A stretch of DNA of 64,000 bases from Bacillus massilinigeriensis (GCF_900117315.1 NZ_LT630337.1:2198502-2262501); one strand, 5' to 3'. Shown: positions 15,228 through 23,802, numbered from the stretch's first letter. Translations and numbers: made by a program. The notes: generated from the letters alone by a model not told the origin.

Positions 15228-17000
15228 TTAAATTACTTCTGTTTCTAAAGGTAATAAAATAGTAAAGGTTGATCCTTTATTAGGCTCGCTCTCGATAAAT
15301 ACCTTCCCATTATGGCTTTCTATAATTTGAAAGCTGACCATTAATCCTAGACCATTCCCGTTTTCCTTGGTTGTAAAGAATGGTTCTCCAATATTTTTCA
15401 GGTTATCCTCTGAAATCCCTACACCAGTATCGTGAACGGAGATTTTCACCTGATTTTTTTGCATATTTACTTTTACTGTCAGTTCACCACCATGAGGCAT
15501 TGCTTCCAACCCATTTTTGATTAAATTTATAAATACTTGCTTTAGCCTGTCTTCATCACATTCAATTTGGATCATATCTTTCTCCGCTTCAAAAATGATC
15601 TTTACATGCCTTCTTTTTGCCTCGAATTCAAGTAATGAAATCACATTATGAATCATAGGAATGATATTTTTTTCTTCTAAAAGGGCTGCCTTTGGCTTTG
15701 CGAGTACCATAAAATCCTCAACAATGTGATTGACTCGATCAATTTCGTCTAAAATGATCTCTACAAATTCCTTCTTCTGTATATCTGCTATATTCTCATG
15801 TAAATATTCGGCATATCCCTTCATCGAAGTTAGTGGATTGCGAATTTCATGTGCAACCCCCGCTGCTAATTGGCCCACTGCTGCAAGCTTATCTTGTCTA
15901 TGTAGGATAGACTCTGTTTTCTTTTTCTCAGTAATATCACTTCGAATCGATAAGTGTTGATATGGTTTTCCATCCTCGTCCAAAAATGGCACGATGGTTG
16001 TATCTACCCAGTAATAGTGACCATCCTTTGCACGATTACGAATTTCCCCCTTCCAAACCCTACCTTGACCAATCGTTTTCCAAAGTTCCTTAAAAAAGGC
16101 CTTTGAATGAAAGCCGGAATTAAGAATGCTGTGGTTTTTTCCAATTAATTCCTCGCGAGTATACCCAGATATTTCACAAAACTTATCATTCACACTCGTA
16201 ATCATTCCCTTTGCATCTGTGAAAGCAACAATAGCAGATTGGTCTAAGGCAAATTTGATATCTTTTAAATACCTATTAGAAGCAATCCAGCGCTTACTGA
16301 TTAGCGTACTCGAAACGATTAACCCTGCCACAATAAGGAGAGAAAGCAAAAGAACAAGGTAAACAATTTGGGTTGCCTGTGACTGCTGTAATTCATCTCT
16401 TGTGAAAAAAGTTGATGACTTAATCAATAAGAAATGAGCCTCAATAATAGAACCAGTTCCAATAATGGCACTTACTGGTTTCAGCCACATTTGATAAGTG
16501 TATAAAAAGCTTTTTGAATGAAATAGCATCCATACGACGAATAAAAATGAACAAAATATTAATATCCCACCAATTAATAACAGAACTGGTTGAAATTTGA
16601 TATGAACATTCATTGCATACATTCCAAAGAAATAGATGAAAAAAACAGCTAAGGTCATAAAGCTGCTTGCAATAATCATATGCAATATTTTTACCCTACG
16701 ATTGATAACTGAATAAAAGGCAAGGCTTATAAATAAAATGCCTATTAAGACAGAGAGAATGATAATTGGGATGTTATAGGTAATGGAATCATTATTTTCA
16801 AGGGCTAAGACACCAATAAAGTTCATGACAGAGATTCCTATCCCTAGCGAAAATGAGCCTCCTAAAAACAAAAAGCGTTTATTTCTTTCGGATGAATCAA
16901 TTAATGTAAATAAATCTATTGCAGTGAATAAAGAAATAAAAGTAATGATAATCGCAGTAATTAATAAGATTGGATCGTATGAAAAAAATATTTCATTCAC
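15228..17000 (-). CDS. Membrane sensor histidine kinase with degenerate MHYT domain and PAS
   Basis: GTG 17000 follows GAGGTGA by six bases (590 residues). About seven hydrophobic helices fill residues 10-240 and keep MHYT-domain spacing, but the motif His residues are altered: VMNFIG and FFGMYAM replace MHF/MHY, and only EAHF remains. A PAS/PAC region follows (FTDAKGMITSVNDKFCEISG), then HisKA (GQLAAGVAHEIRNPLTSMKG) and an HATPase with NLIKNGLEAM, DTGVGIS and GNGLGL. No response regulator gene is adjacent, so it is an orphan kinase of the type that feeds the sporulation phosphorelay; that link is an inference. Confidence 0.85.
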   Translation of the reverse strand: MNEIFFSYDPILLITAIIITFISLFTAIDLFTLIDSSERNKRFLFLGGSFSLGIGISVMNFIGVLALENNDSITYNIPIIILSVLIGILFISLAFYSVINRRVKILHMIIASSFMTLAVFFIYFFGMYAMNVHIKFQPVLLLIGGILIFCSFLFVVWMLFHSKSFLYTYQMWLKPVSAIIGTGSIIEAHFLLIKSSTFFTRDELQQSQATQIVYLVLLLSLLIVAGLIVSSTLISKRWIASNRYLKDIKFALDQSAIVAFTDAKGMITSVNDKFCEISGYTREELIGKNHSILNSGFHSKAFFKELWKTIGQGRVWKGEIRNRAKDGHYYWVDTTIVPFLDEDGKPYQHLSIRSDITEKKKTESILHRQDKLAAVGQLAAGVAHEIRNPLTSMKGYAEYLHENIADIQKKEFVEIILDEIDRVNHIVEDFMVLAKPKAALLEEKNIIPMIHNVISLLEFEAKRRHVKIIFEAEKDMIQIECDEDRLKQVFINLIKNGLEAMPHGGELTVKVNMQKNQVKISVHDTGVGISEDNLKNIGEPFFTTKENGNGLGLMVSFQIIESHNGKVFIESEPNKGSTFTILLPLETEVI

Positions 17001-17179
17001 ATTTTTCACCTCAATGGCACGTTAGTTACTACTATGATTGTAATGGAAACCAATAAAACATGGAAGAAAAACTTTATCGAGATAATATAGTAAAATATAA
17101 TAATGGCTCCATATTCAATATCTACTCTAATTTTCCCTCTAATCCTGTCTAAACTTTTAGAAAATTTTATAAAAAAGCC

Positions 17180-17208
17180 TACACAAAAGATAAAATTTTG
17201 TGTATACT
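17180..17208 (+). promoter_or_regulatory. Promoter and palindromic operator of the yhfH-like gene
   Basis: TACACAAAA (17180-17188) and TTTTGTGTA (17196-17204) form a perfect 9-bp inverted repeat with a 7-base spacer. The -35 candidate TACACA (17180-17185) and -10 TATACT (17203-17208), 17 bases apart, coincide with the two arms, so a bound dimer would cover the whole promoter. I cannot name the regulator. Confidence 0.6.
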
Positions 17209-17262
17209 GTACTACAACAGAAAGGAATACTATTAACTGTATTATAAAAAGGGGGATTTCAA

Positions 17263-17397
17263 ATGATTCAAAGTCCAGTTGAGTTTTTCCGTACACTGCC
17301 TAAAAAGGTTTGTCCAGAGTGTGGTCAACAAATTGAAGAACAAGCAGAGTCTTACCTATTAGAATGTGATCATTGCCTTTCAAAAAAATCTGAGTAA
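17263..17397 (+). CDS. yhfH: YhfH family small zinc-finger-like protein
   Basis: This 44-residue protein has an AAAAGGGGGA ribosome site and reads MIQSPVEFFRTLPKKVCPEC, then GQQIEEQAESYLLECDHC and LSKKSE. Two CxxC pairs (CPEC and CDHC) should bind one zinc. The PVEFFRxLPKK opening is typical of the YhfH family of Bacillus, whose function is unknown. It is monocistronic, with a promoter overlapped by a perfect palindrome and a strong terminator. Confidence 0.8.
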   Translation: MIQSPVEFFRTLPKKVCPECGQQIEEQAESYLLECDHCLSKKSE

Positions 17398-17427
17398 TGG
17401 ACGGAAAAAGTGTATTCAGAATATAAA

Positions 17428-17468
17428 ATGAGCCCTATTCTTATAAGAATGGGCTCATACTTTTTTTA
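17428..17468. terminator. Terminator between yhfH and the amino acid permease
   Basis: An ATGAGCCC/GGGCTCAT stem extended by ATTCTTATAAGAAT is followed by a run of seven T on the plus strand; it also lies just past the permease stop. Confidence 0.85.
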
Positions 17469-18902
17469 TTATGCTAACCTTTCTTCTTTTTCTTTCCCAC
17501 TGTTTTTTAAAGATGGTTTTGCTACTTGGCGATAAAACATGATTCCACTTGCAATCAATAAAACACCAAATATAAACAGCTTTATATCGGCTGTTCCTGC
17601 ATAGATGACCCAAACAGAATAAATAGTAGCAATAGCTGCAATTATCCCATCCATTCTTCTTGCTCGAATGCTTCCATTGTATGTTTCTCCTGTTAAGACA
17701 AGCTTTAGTTGGAACACCGACGAGATGAAATAAGGAACGAGATAGGATAGTGTTGCAATATAAATGACAAAATCAAAAGCTTGTGAGATTGAATTAGAGA
17801 TAGTCGAGAATATAAACAACTGTCCAAACATGTTGGTAGTAATTAAAGCAAATGCAGGGATACCCTTTTTATTTTCACAACCGAATTTTGGAATAAACAG
17901 TCCATGTTTGGCTGCTTGATATGGGATTTCAGCTGTTAACATCACCCAGCCTAAGCAAGAGCCAAATAAGCTAATTAATCCAAGACCTGCTAATAATTTT
18001 GCACCAATTGGACCTAACACCACTTCAATTGCGTCGATTAAAGGTTTTTCAGATGAAATTAATTGCTCTTGAGTTAACATCCCCATAACAAGAGTACTAA
18101 TTCCCATGTAGATTGCTAAAGCAATAAATAGCCCTAAAATAGAGGCCCTTTTTACATCGATTACCTTTTTAGCACGAGGTGCAAATACAACAGCTGATTC
18201 AACTCCGACAAAAGCCCAAAGTGTGGTAATTGCAGCTTTGTTGATCTGTCCGAAAAATCCAAGAGTATTCCCGGCTTCATCGACCCTTGGTGCTACAAAA
18301 GGTAAAATAATCGTCTTTTGGAATGCAAAAAGTCCAATAATAATAAATAGTAGGAAGCCAATTACTTTTGCTGCAGTCGCAGCGAAATTTAGTTTACCTG
18401 CACCTTCCATTCCTTTTAAAACAATAAAGGTTGTTCCCCACAATAATAGAGTACATACAGCAAAAGTTAATGCATTTCCGACCTTTAAAGTAAATGATCC
18501 AATTGAAAATAATACAGCCGTGCTTGTCAAAATAGGGAAAAATGTTGATAAATACCCAGCAAAGGTTGTAATAATGGCGATATTTCCGGCTAGGTTTCCT
18601 ATCCAGTAACCCCATGAAGCCATAAATCCTGAGAGAATGGAAGCTTTGGAGCCTGCTTTAAATAGTTCCTTTGCATATATTTGTGGTCCACCAGAAAGCT
18701 CGGGTTTCCGAATAGCTAAATTTCCAAATACTAATACAGTGAACAGTACACCTAACCCAGTTAACAGCCAAGCCCCAATTACTCCAGCAGGACTTGCAAC
18801 TTCAGATAACGATCTCGGCAACATAAAGATTCCAGATCCAACCATATTCCCTACAACAAGAGCAGTTAAGATCCAAAATCCAAATTTTTTATTTTGACCC
18901 AT
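17469..18902 (-). CDS. yvsH: APC-family amino acid permease under a lysine riboswitch
   Basis: The 477-residue protein has about 12 membrane helices and the basic amino acid/polyamine antiporter pattern: ALVVGNMVGSGIFMLPRSLS, ELSGGPQIYAKELF, LWAFVGVESAVVFAPRAKKV and GLGLISLFGSCLGWVMLTAE. ATG 18902 follows AGAGGAG; an in-frame codon 36 bp upstream lacks a site. A lysine riboswitch with terminator precedes the gene, so expression is switched off by lysine and lysine is the likely substrate, as for YvsH of B. subtilis. By sequence alone an arginine/ornithine exchanger would also be possible. Confidence 0.85.
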   Translation of the reverse strand: MGQNKKFGFWILTALVVGNMVGSGIFMLPRSLSEVASPAGVIGAWLLTGLGVLFTVLVFGNLAIRKPELSGGPQIYAKELFKAGSKASILSGFMASWGYWIGNLAGNIAIITTFAGYLSTFFPILTSTAVLFSIGSFTLKVGNALTFAVCTLLLWGTTFIVLKGMEGAGKLNFAATAAKVIGFLLFIIIGLFAFQKTIILPFVAPRVDEAGNTLGFFGQINKAAITTLWAFVGVESAVVFAPRAKKVIDVKRASILGLFIALAIYMGISTLVMGMLTQEQLISSEKPLIDAIEVVLGPIGAKLLAGLGLISLFGSCLGWVMLTAEIPYQAAKHGLFIPKFGCENKKGIPAFALITTNMFGQLFIFSTISNSISQAFDFVIYIATLSYLVPYFISSVFQLKLVLTGETYNGSIRARRMDGIIAAIATIYSVWVIYAGTADIKLFIFGVLLIASGIMFYRQVAKPSLKNSGKEKEERLA

Positions 18903-18971
18903 TATCAGTATCTCCTCTCGATTATCCCTCGAGCCCATATTATAGATATTATCCAGTGTTTATTTAGACAT

Positions 18972-19203
18972 AAAAAAAACACACGATACGTGTGCTATTC
19001 GCAGCCGCATCAGGAAAAATGGATAGTTCAACATAGCATTAGCTATGACAGTCCTGTTCCTATTCGGAGACAGTCCCAGCTACCAAAACCAGAGAATTTT
19101 TAGCGCTTCGGCAATGTTTCCTTTTTGTTAAAATCTCTGAGTTCCCTGCCTCTCATTTAACATACTAATAAACACCGCAACCTCTACCTCACCTTGAGCT
19201 GAT
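18972..19203 (-). promoter_or_regulatory. Lysine riboswitch (L box) with intrinsic terminator
   Basis: On the minus strand the leader shows the L-box core: AGAGGTTGCGG (19185-19175), GCCGAAGC (19122-19115), a GGGACTGTC segment and the paired stems around them. It ends in a terminator hairpin CACACG-TAT-CGTGTG followed by eight T (18994-18972). It controls the permease downstream by lysine-dependent termination. Confidence 0.88.
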
Positions 19204-19387
19204 GAGGAAATAATAATTAAGTTATGTCAATAAGGGTACTAGAAGGAGAACTTGAAGTCAATTTATAAAAGTATTCTAATAAAGTAAAATAGATTGAAAA
19301 ATGGATGCAAATCACATAAAAATTGCCTACATGAGAGGTGAAAAATAAGGAATGATACTAGTATGGAAGAATTAAGAGGTGAATGAA

Positions 19388-19588
19388 GTGGATGTAGATA
19401 AAAACGAAGAAAGCTATTTAACAAACGCGCCTAAAGAACAAAAGATGACCATTAAGACCGATCAAGCCTTCCCTAATTTAAAAAGAGTTCACGGGGATTC
19501 GATAGCAGAGCACAAACATCTTGAAGAGGGAAACGCCATAATTGCTCAAAAGGAACTGGGCCAGCAAAATGAAAACAACGCTTTGTAA
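19388..19588 (+). CDS. Small hydrophilic protein of unknown function
   Basis: GTG 19388 follows AAGAGGTG by six bases, giving 66 residues (DVDKNEESYLTNAPKEQKMT, then AFPNLKRVHGDSIAEHKHLE). It is highly charged, lacks Cys and membrane segments, and is probably disordered. I do not recognise the family. Downstream, on the opposite strand, is a YdjO-like gene. Confidence 0.5.
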   Translation: MDVDKNEESYLTNAPKEQKMTIKTDQAFPNLKRVHGDSIAEHKHLEEGNAIIAQKELGQQNENNAL

Positions 19589-19608
19589 ACCAATATAAAA
19601 CACAAATA

Positions 19609-19639
19609 ACCCACTTAAACAGCATTGGTTTAAGTGGGT
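19609..19639 (-). terminator. Terminator of the YdjO-like gene
   Basis: A perfect 12-bp stem ACCCACTTAAAC/GTTTAAGTGGGT is followed on the minus strand by a T-rich TTATTTGTGTTTTAT. Confidence 0.75.
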
Positions 19640-19661
19640 CAATTCACTAGAGATGAATGAC

Positions 19662-19871
19662 TCAAATCTTCGGAAGCTCACGAATTTCCATGGAAGTTTC
19701 ATTTCCACACAAAGGACATTTCAAATCATTGGAGGCAAATTCTTTTCTCATCCACCCATTACAATTGTCATCCATGCATGAGTATACTTCAACATCCGTC
19801 ATCACCATTTCAGGTTTATCATCCTGCCCTTTTTTATTAAAAAAAATCGGTAACGCCCCCTTAATATCCAT
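19662..19871 (-). CDS. YdjO-like cold-inducible zinc-ribbon protein
   Basis: The 69-residue protein has a zinc-ribbon arrangement: YSCMDDNCNGWMRKEFASND then KCPLCGNETSMEIR, i.e. two Cys pairs. The CNGWxRKxFAS segment is characteristic of the YdjO family of Bacillus, annotated as cold-inducible. It is monocistronic with its own terminator. Binding partner is unknown. Confidence 0.7.
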   Translation of the reverse strand: MDIKGALPIFFNKKGQDDKPEMVMTDVEVYSCMDDNCNGWMRKEFASNDLKCPLCGNETSMEIRELPKI

Positions 19872-20003
19872 ATAAAAAACTATTAGTTCGTTTTATACAA
19901 GTATTGACCAAAAAAAGGAAGTTCATTACTTATTGTACCAATTTTTATTATATTCATGTAATAGAAATTTCAGAACAAATTTTCTATCTTAGAAGAAAAC
20001 AAA

Positions 20004-20036
20004 TGAAAAAGAAGCTTGTCAATAGACTGCTTCTTT
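20004..20036 (-). terminator. Terminator of the 53-residue protein gene
   Basis: AAAGAAGC/GCTTCTTT forms an 8-bp stem; on the minus strand it ends in TTCTTTTTC. Confidence 0.65.
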
Positions 20037-20039
20037 GAA

Positions 20040-20201
20040 CTAATTTCGTAAATCAGACCTCTTTCCTAAATCGGGTTCTCCTGGAGTTTGATTACCTGTA
20101 GTTGCTGTGTATCCTACCCGGTAGCTCGCTGTTCTTTTTTCCCTTAATGCTTTAGGCATTTTATATTGACTCATGTCATCTTGAGCTTCTTTTGGAGCCA
20201 T
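20040..20201 (-). CDS. Small basic protein of unknown function
   Basis: The frame of 53 codons starts at ATG 20201 after AAAGGAGGG. The product reads MAPKEAQDDMSQYKMPKALR, then EKRTASYRVGYTATTGNQTP and ends LGKRSDLRN. It is basic, Gly/Thr-rich in the middle and has no Cys. It resembles the many short spore-associated proteins of Bacillus in composition, but I cannot name its family. Confidence 0.6.
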   Translation of the reverse strand: MAPKEAQDDMSQYKMPKALREKRTASYRVGYTATTGNQTPGEPDLGKRSDLRN

Positions 20202-20262
20202 AAAAATCCCTCCTTTTTTCTCACAACCAATTCATGAATAAGAATGAGCTTCTTCAGACTAT

Positions 20263-20472
20263 TTATTCATCGTATCCTTTTCTAGGTATTTCAATATCTT
20301 CCCCACTAACATCGTCCAAAACGGCGTGAATTTCTCCTTCAGTGAAGGTATCGCTTACTTGTTCATGAGTTGTTGCTAACCCAGAGGAAACCTGATCTTT
20401 TTTTTGATAGTCTTCTGGCTCATATACTCGATCGGCAATACCTGCTTGCTCATTTTGGTTCCTTTCTTTCAT
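20263..20472 (-). CDS. YozQ-like (DUF4025) small acidic protein
   Basis: The 69-residue protein (EQAGIADRVYEPEDYQKKDQ, VSSGLATTHEQVSDTFTEGE, ending IEIPRKGYDE) resembles the DUF4025 family with its YxPEDYxKKDQVSxGLAxTHEQVSD pattern. No structure or role is known. The gene stands alone among short genes on the minus strand. Confidence 0.6.
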   Translation of the reverse strand: MKERNQNEQAGIADRVYEPEDYQKKDQVSSGLATTHEQVSDTFTEGEIHAVLDDVSGEDIEIPRKGYDE

Positions 20473-20532
20473 ATAGAACAGCCCCTTTCAAAAGGTATAG
20501 GGTTATTTTATACAAAAGTTTAAAAAACATAC

Positions 20533-20571
20533 TAAAAAATGGTGCCAGGCACCTTGGATGCCAAGCACCAT
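20533..20571 (-). terminator. Terminator after the YjcZ genes, containing a GGTGCC repeat
   Basis: On the minus strand ATGGTGCTTGGCA pairs with TGCCTGGCACCAT (two mismatches) followed by six T. The 13-bp palindrome GGTGCCAGGCACC inside is a sequence often dispersed in Bacillus genomes. Confidence 0.7.
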
Positions 20572-20591
20572 ATGAAAAATCCTAATAAGGC

Positions 20592-20717
20592 TTAGAGCCA
20601 AGCTGCTCCAACAATGATTAAAAGGATAAATAGAACGACGATTAATACAAAACCACCGCCATGACCATACCCTCCAAAGCCATAACCACATCCATATCCG
20701 TATCCACCAAATGGCAT
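20592..20717 (-). CDS. YjcZ-family sporulation protein
   Basis: This 41-residue protein has a Gly/Tyr-rich N-terminus ([18 protein letters not shown]) and a single hydrophobic C-terminal helix ([18 protein letters not shown]), the hallmark of the YjcZ family, which localises to spores or their membranes. ATG 20717 lies 22 bp after the stop of a paralogue with the same helix, so the pair is a tandem duplication. Confidence 0.8.
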   Translation of the reverse strand: MPFGGYGYGCGYGFGGYGHGGGFVLIVVLFILLIIVGAAWL

Positions 20718-20739
20718 AACCGCACATCCTTTCGTCAGA

Positions 20740-20841
20740 TTAAAATCCCCAACCTACATATGCTGAACCCACAATAATTAAAAGAATAAACAATACTACA
20801 ATTAAGGCGAAGCCTCCGCCGTAACCAGCGCCTGCACTCAT
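20740..20841 (-). CDS. YjcZ-family sporulation protein
   Basis: A GGGAGGTG site precedes ATG 20841. The 33-residue product reads [20 protein letters not shown] and [13 protein letters not shown]: a short Gly-rich head and one membrane helix nearly identical to the downstream paralogue. It follows a sigma-K-type promoter, placing it in the mother cell late in sporulation. Confidence 0.8.
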   Translation of the reverse strand: MSAGAGYGGGFALIVVLFILLIIVGSAYVGWGF

Positions 20842-20869
20842 GTTATCCACCTCCCATGACATCTACCGG

Positions 20870-20897
20870 TATTTTATGTACTAGGCAAGAAATTGGT
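20870..20897 (-). promoter_or_regulatory. Sigma-K promoter of the YjcZ pair
   Basis: On the minus strand CATAAAATA (20878-20870) is an exact CATANNNTA -10 element and ACC lies about 16 bases upstream, fitting the sigma-K pattern. Confidence 0.6.
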
Positions 20898-21400
20898 ATA
20901 GGCGCATATCACATTTAATGTAAATATACTGTAATGAAAAAATTTCATACGAAGGAGCCAGTCAACGCGTGAATAAATCCAATAACATTTGTTACTAATG
21001 ATTCTAGATGCTGATATCTTTATTATGGCAAGCACCTTATATTGAAAGTCCATTGGATATTTTATAGCTCAGCGTGTTTATAGAGAATAATTCATTTTCG
21101 TCTATCAATATTCGCAAATTACTAATAATACCTAATAATCTAATTAGTTTGAAAAAAACTGTATCAAGTCTATATCTTTTAATGAGAACTACGATGATGA
21201 CAGGAACAATATTGGTTCCTATAATTTACATTTTTTTCATCATGTCGAAAATAGCTGTCAACTATTGTCAGAATATTTATTCTATTTTTCATTGATTACC
21301 AGTTTTTATAAATGTTAGGATAAAAATGTAACTTACCTACAGGTTTTTTTATGCTTCAACTGTTTTATGTTACATATAAAACTATTTTAGGAGGAATTAG
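20898..21400. other. Gene-free stretch upstream of dhaS with a palindrome
   Basis: This 503-bp AT-rich stretch has no coding frame with a ribosome site. Near its right end GTTTTAT (21362-21368) and ATAAAAC (21376-21382) form a perfect inverted repeat around GTTACAT, 18 bp before the dhaS start, with a related ATGTAAC at 21326-21332. It is a candidate operator; the rest shows nothing assignable. Confidence 0.4.
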
Positions 21401-22885
21401 ATGAGCCGATTAACAGTTAATATGAGTGAGAGATTAGAAAAGTTTTTAACTGGTAAAAAGAAGCTTTATATCAATGGGGAATTTGTTGAAAGTGCTTCAC
21501 AGAAAACGTTCGAATCATATAATCCTGCCACAGGGGAAGTATTAGCTGTTGTATATGAATCTGGTGCTGAAGATATTGATAAGGCTGCAAGAGCTGCAAG
21601 AAAGGCCTTTGATGAAGGCCCTTGGTCAAAAATGGGTTCTGCTGAGAGAAGCCGCTTACTATATAAACTAGCAGACTTAATGGAAGAAAATAAAGAAGAA
21701 TTAGCTCTTTTAGAGACCTTAGATAACGGGAAGCCCATTCGCGAAACAACGGCTGCGGACGTTCCACTTGCAATTGAACATATGCGTTATTATGCTGGCT
21801 GGTCTACTAAAATAGTAGGTCAAACGATTCCTGTAAACGGACCATACTTTAATTATACTAGACACGAGGCTGTTGGAGTTGTTGGTCAAATCATTCCATG
21901 GAATTTCCCTTTATTAATGGCCATGTGGAAACTTGGTGCAGCACTTGCTACAGGTTGTACTATTGTATTAAAACCTGCAGAGCAAACACCACTATCTGCC
22001 CTTTATCTTGCAGAATTAATTGAAGAGGCAGGTTTCCCAGCTGGAGTAATTAATGTTGTTCCTGGCTTTGGTGAGACAGCAGGTCAACCACTCGTTGATC
22101 ACCCACTCGTTGATAAAATTGCTTTTACTGGTTCAACTGAAGTAGGTAAGTTAATTATGGAAAGAGCTTCTAAAACATTAAAACGAGTGACTCTCGAATT
22201 AGGCGGAAAGTCACCGAATATCATCCTTCCTGATGCAGATTTGACTAAAGCCATTCCTGGTGCGTTAAATGGAGTAATGTTTAATCAAGGTCAAGTTTGC
22301 TGTGCTGGTTCCCGCGTATTTATTCAAAAGAAACAATTCGATAATGTTGTTGCTGATATGGTTAGCCATGCGAAAAATATTAAGCAAGGTGCTGGAGTTC
22401 AACCAGATACACAAATTGGTCCATTAGTATCAACAGAGCAACAAAATAGGGTGTTAGGTTATATTGAAAAAGGAATTGAAGAAGGAGCAGAGCTCCTCAT
22501 TGGAGGGATTAAGCCTCGTGAGGAAGGCTATTTTGTCTCCCCTACTATTTTCGCTAATGTACGTGATGAAATGACCATCGCTAAGGAAGAAATCTTTGGC
22601 CCTGTCATATCCGCTCTACCATATGAAGATTTAGATGAGCTGATCGCCCGTGCTAATAATTCCCAATATGGTCTTGCAGCAGGAGTATGGACTCAGGATG
22701 TAACAAAAGCACATTATATTGCTAACAACCTTCGGGCAGGAACTGTCTGGGTTAACTGTTACAATGCTTTTGATGCTGCTTCTCCATTTGGAGGCTATAA
22801 GCAATCCGGTATAGGGCGGGAAATGGGATCTTATGCCTTAAATAATTATACTGAAGTTAAAAGCGTGTGGATTGCAACTAACTAA
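21401..22885 (+). CDS. dhaS: Aldehyde dehydrogenase DhaS
   Basis: The 494-residue NAD(P)-dependent aldehyde dehydrogenase matches B. subtilis DhaS over its whole length, including the YIDG/YINGEFV start and the [18 protein letters not shown] end. Catalytic residues are visible: [21 protein letters not shown] (general-base Glu), GQVCCAGSR (nucleophilic Cys, doubled) and EEIFGPV. It oxidises aldehydes to acids in the cytosol. The ATG follows AGGAGGAATTAG. It is monocistronic with a palindrome just upstream. Confidence 0.92.
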   Translation: MSRLTVNMSERLEKFLTGKKKLYINGEFVESASQKTFESYNPATGEVLAVVYESGAEDIDKAARAARKAFDEGPWSKMGSAERSRLLYKLADLMEENKEELALLETLDNGKPIRETTAADVPLAIEHMRYYAGWSTKIVGQTIPVNGPYFNYTRHEAVGVVGQIIPWNFPLLMAMWKLGAALATGCTIVLKPAEQTPLSALYLAELIEEAGFPAGVINVVPGFGETAGQPLVDHPLVDKIAFTGSTEVGKLIMERASKTLKRVTLELGGKSPNIILPDADLTKAIPGALNGVMFNQGQVCCAGSRVFIQKKQFDNVVADMVSHAKNIKQGAGVQPDTQIGPLVSTEQQNRVLGYIEKGIEEGAELLIGGIKPREEGYFVSPTIFANVRDEMTIAKEEIFGPVISALPYEDLDELIARANNSQYGLAAGVWTQDVTKAHYIANNLRAGTVWVNCYNAFDAASPFGGYKQSGIGREMGSYALNNYTEVKSVWIATN

Positions 22886-22903
22886 AGAGTAATATTTATT
22901 GAA

Positions 22904-22936
22904 AGGCGGGAACTATCTTAAAGTTCTCGCTTTTTT
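22904..22936 (+). terminator. Terminator after dhaS
   Basis: GCGGGAACT/AGTTCTCGC stem with one mismatch followed by six T. Confidence 0.85.
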
Positions 22937-23018
22937 AACTATTTGCAGCTTTGTTCACATAATGTCCATATGATTTTCTCCTCTTATTATTTATCTTTAA
23001 GGTATGGGAGGGAACTGT

Positions 23019-23627
23019 ATGAACACGAAAAAAATATATATCATAAGCTCCATAATTGTTGCAATCGGGATTGCTGCAGGTATTTCTTTCTTTCTTATTA
23101 GAGACCAGATGGCCAAAATACCTGATGATATTAAACTAGTAACACAGAATGATGAAGTATATGATTTCGCTAAATCAGATAAAAAACTAAAGCTTGTTGA
23201 ATTTGCCTACACCTATTGCCCAGAAATATGTCCTACCACAACTCAAAAAATGAATCTACTAAAAAATGATTTAGAAAAAGCTGGAGTCTATGGTAAGAAG
23301 ATTCAATTCCTTACCGTCTCAATCGACCCATACCGCGACACTCCTGAAGAATTAAGAAAATATATGAAGAATTATAATATTGAAGATGATGGAAACTGGA
23401 TTCTTTTAACTGGGGACAGAGATCACATTAGAAGAGATATTAAGCAAATACGAAGAGTTGGAGAACCCTTTCAATTCCAATTTCGTGACCCTGGTGATGG
23501 ATTTTATATTCATACGACTTTCGTCTATCTAGTCGATGAAGAGAATAAATATATTAAGAAATTCCCAATGGGTGATGATTTTGATAAAAAAGAAGTTTAT
23601 GAAAAGATAATGGATAAAATTGATTAA
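23019..23627 (+). CDS. SCO1/SenC-family copper chaperone
   Basis: The 202-residue protein has an N-terminal membrane anchor (IYIISSIIVAIGIAAGISFF) and an extracytoplasmic thioredoxin fold with FAYTYCPEICPTTT (CxxxC copper site) and the third ligand His in DGFYIHTTFVYLV. It helps assemble the CuA centre of cytochrome c oxidase. ATG 23019 follows GGGAGGG. Unlike B. subtilis Sco it has no lipobox cysteine. No oxidase genes are nearby. Confidence 0.88.
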   Translation: MNTKKIYIISSIIVAIGIAAGISFFLIRDQMAKIPDDIKLVTQNDEVYDFAKSDKKLKLVEFAYTYCPEICPTTTQKMNLLKNDLEKAGVYGKKIQFLTVSIDPYRDTPEELRKYMKNYNIEDDGNWILLTGDRDHIRRDIKQIRRVGEPFQFQFRDPGDGFYIHTTFVYLVDEENKYIKKFPMGDDFDKKEVYEKIMDKID

Positions 23628-23628
23628 A

Positions 23629-23670
23629 AAAAATGTGAAAGAGCTTTGATGCTCTTTCACATTTTTTTTA
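23629..23670. terminator. Bidirectional terminator after the SCO gene
   Basis: AAAATGTGAAAGAGC/GCTCTTTCACATTTT stem with 6-base loop and T-runs on both strands; the last bases overlap the stop of the convergent small gene. Confidence 0.9.
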
Positions 23671-23802
23671 ATTAGCTGACGATGATAAATTCTGAGGTCT
23701 ATGAAGAACTTGTAGTATATTTGATTTTGGTTTTGTAAAGCCTATTTTTATTCCTGACTTTTTTAAACTGTTTACTAAATCAACGAGCTGTTTTTTTGGC
23801 AT
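23668..23802 (-). CDS. Small basic protein of unknown function
   Basis: ATG 23802 lies eight bases after AAAGGAG. The 44-residue product reads MPKKQLVDLVNSLKKSGIKI, then GFTKPKSNILQVLHRPQNLS. It is basic, soluble and unfamiliar. The well-formed ribosome site and shared terminator with the convergent SCO gene support it as a real gene. Confidence 0.55.
   Translation of the reverse strand: MPKKQLVDLVNSLKKSGIKIGFTKPKSNILQVLHRPQNLSSSAN

Noticed and set aside
18894-19103. 69-codon plus-strand frame across the permease leader
   Set aside because: It lies antisense to the lysine riboswitch and permease start and has no ribosome site.
21074-21295. 73-codon plus-strand frame before dhaS
   Set aside because: It begins with GTG without any ribosome site, has low-complexity Ile/Leu/Ser composition and no family resemblance; probably chance in AT-rich DNA.
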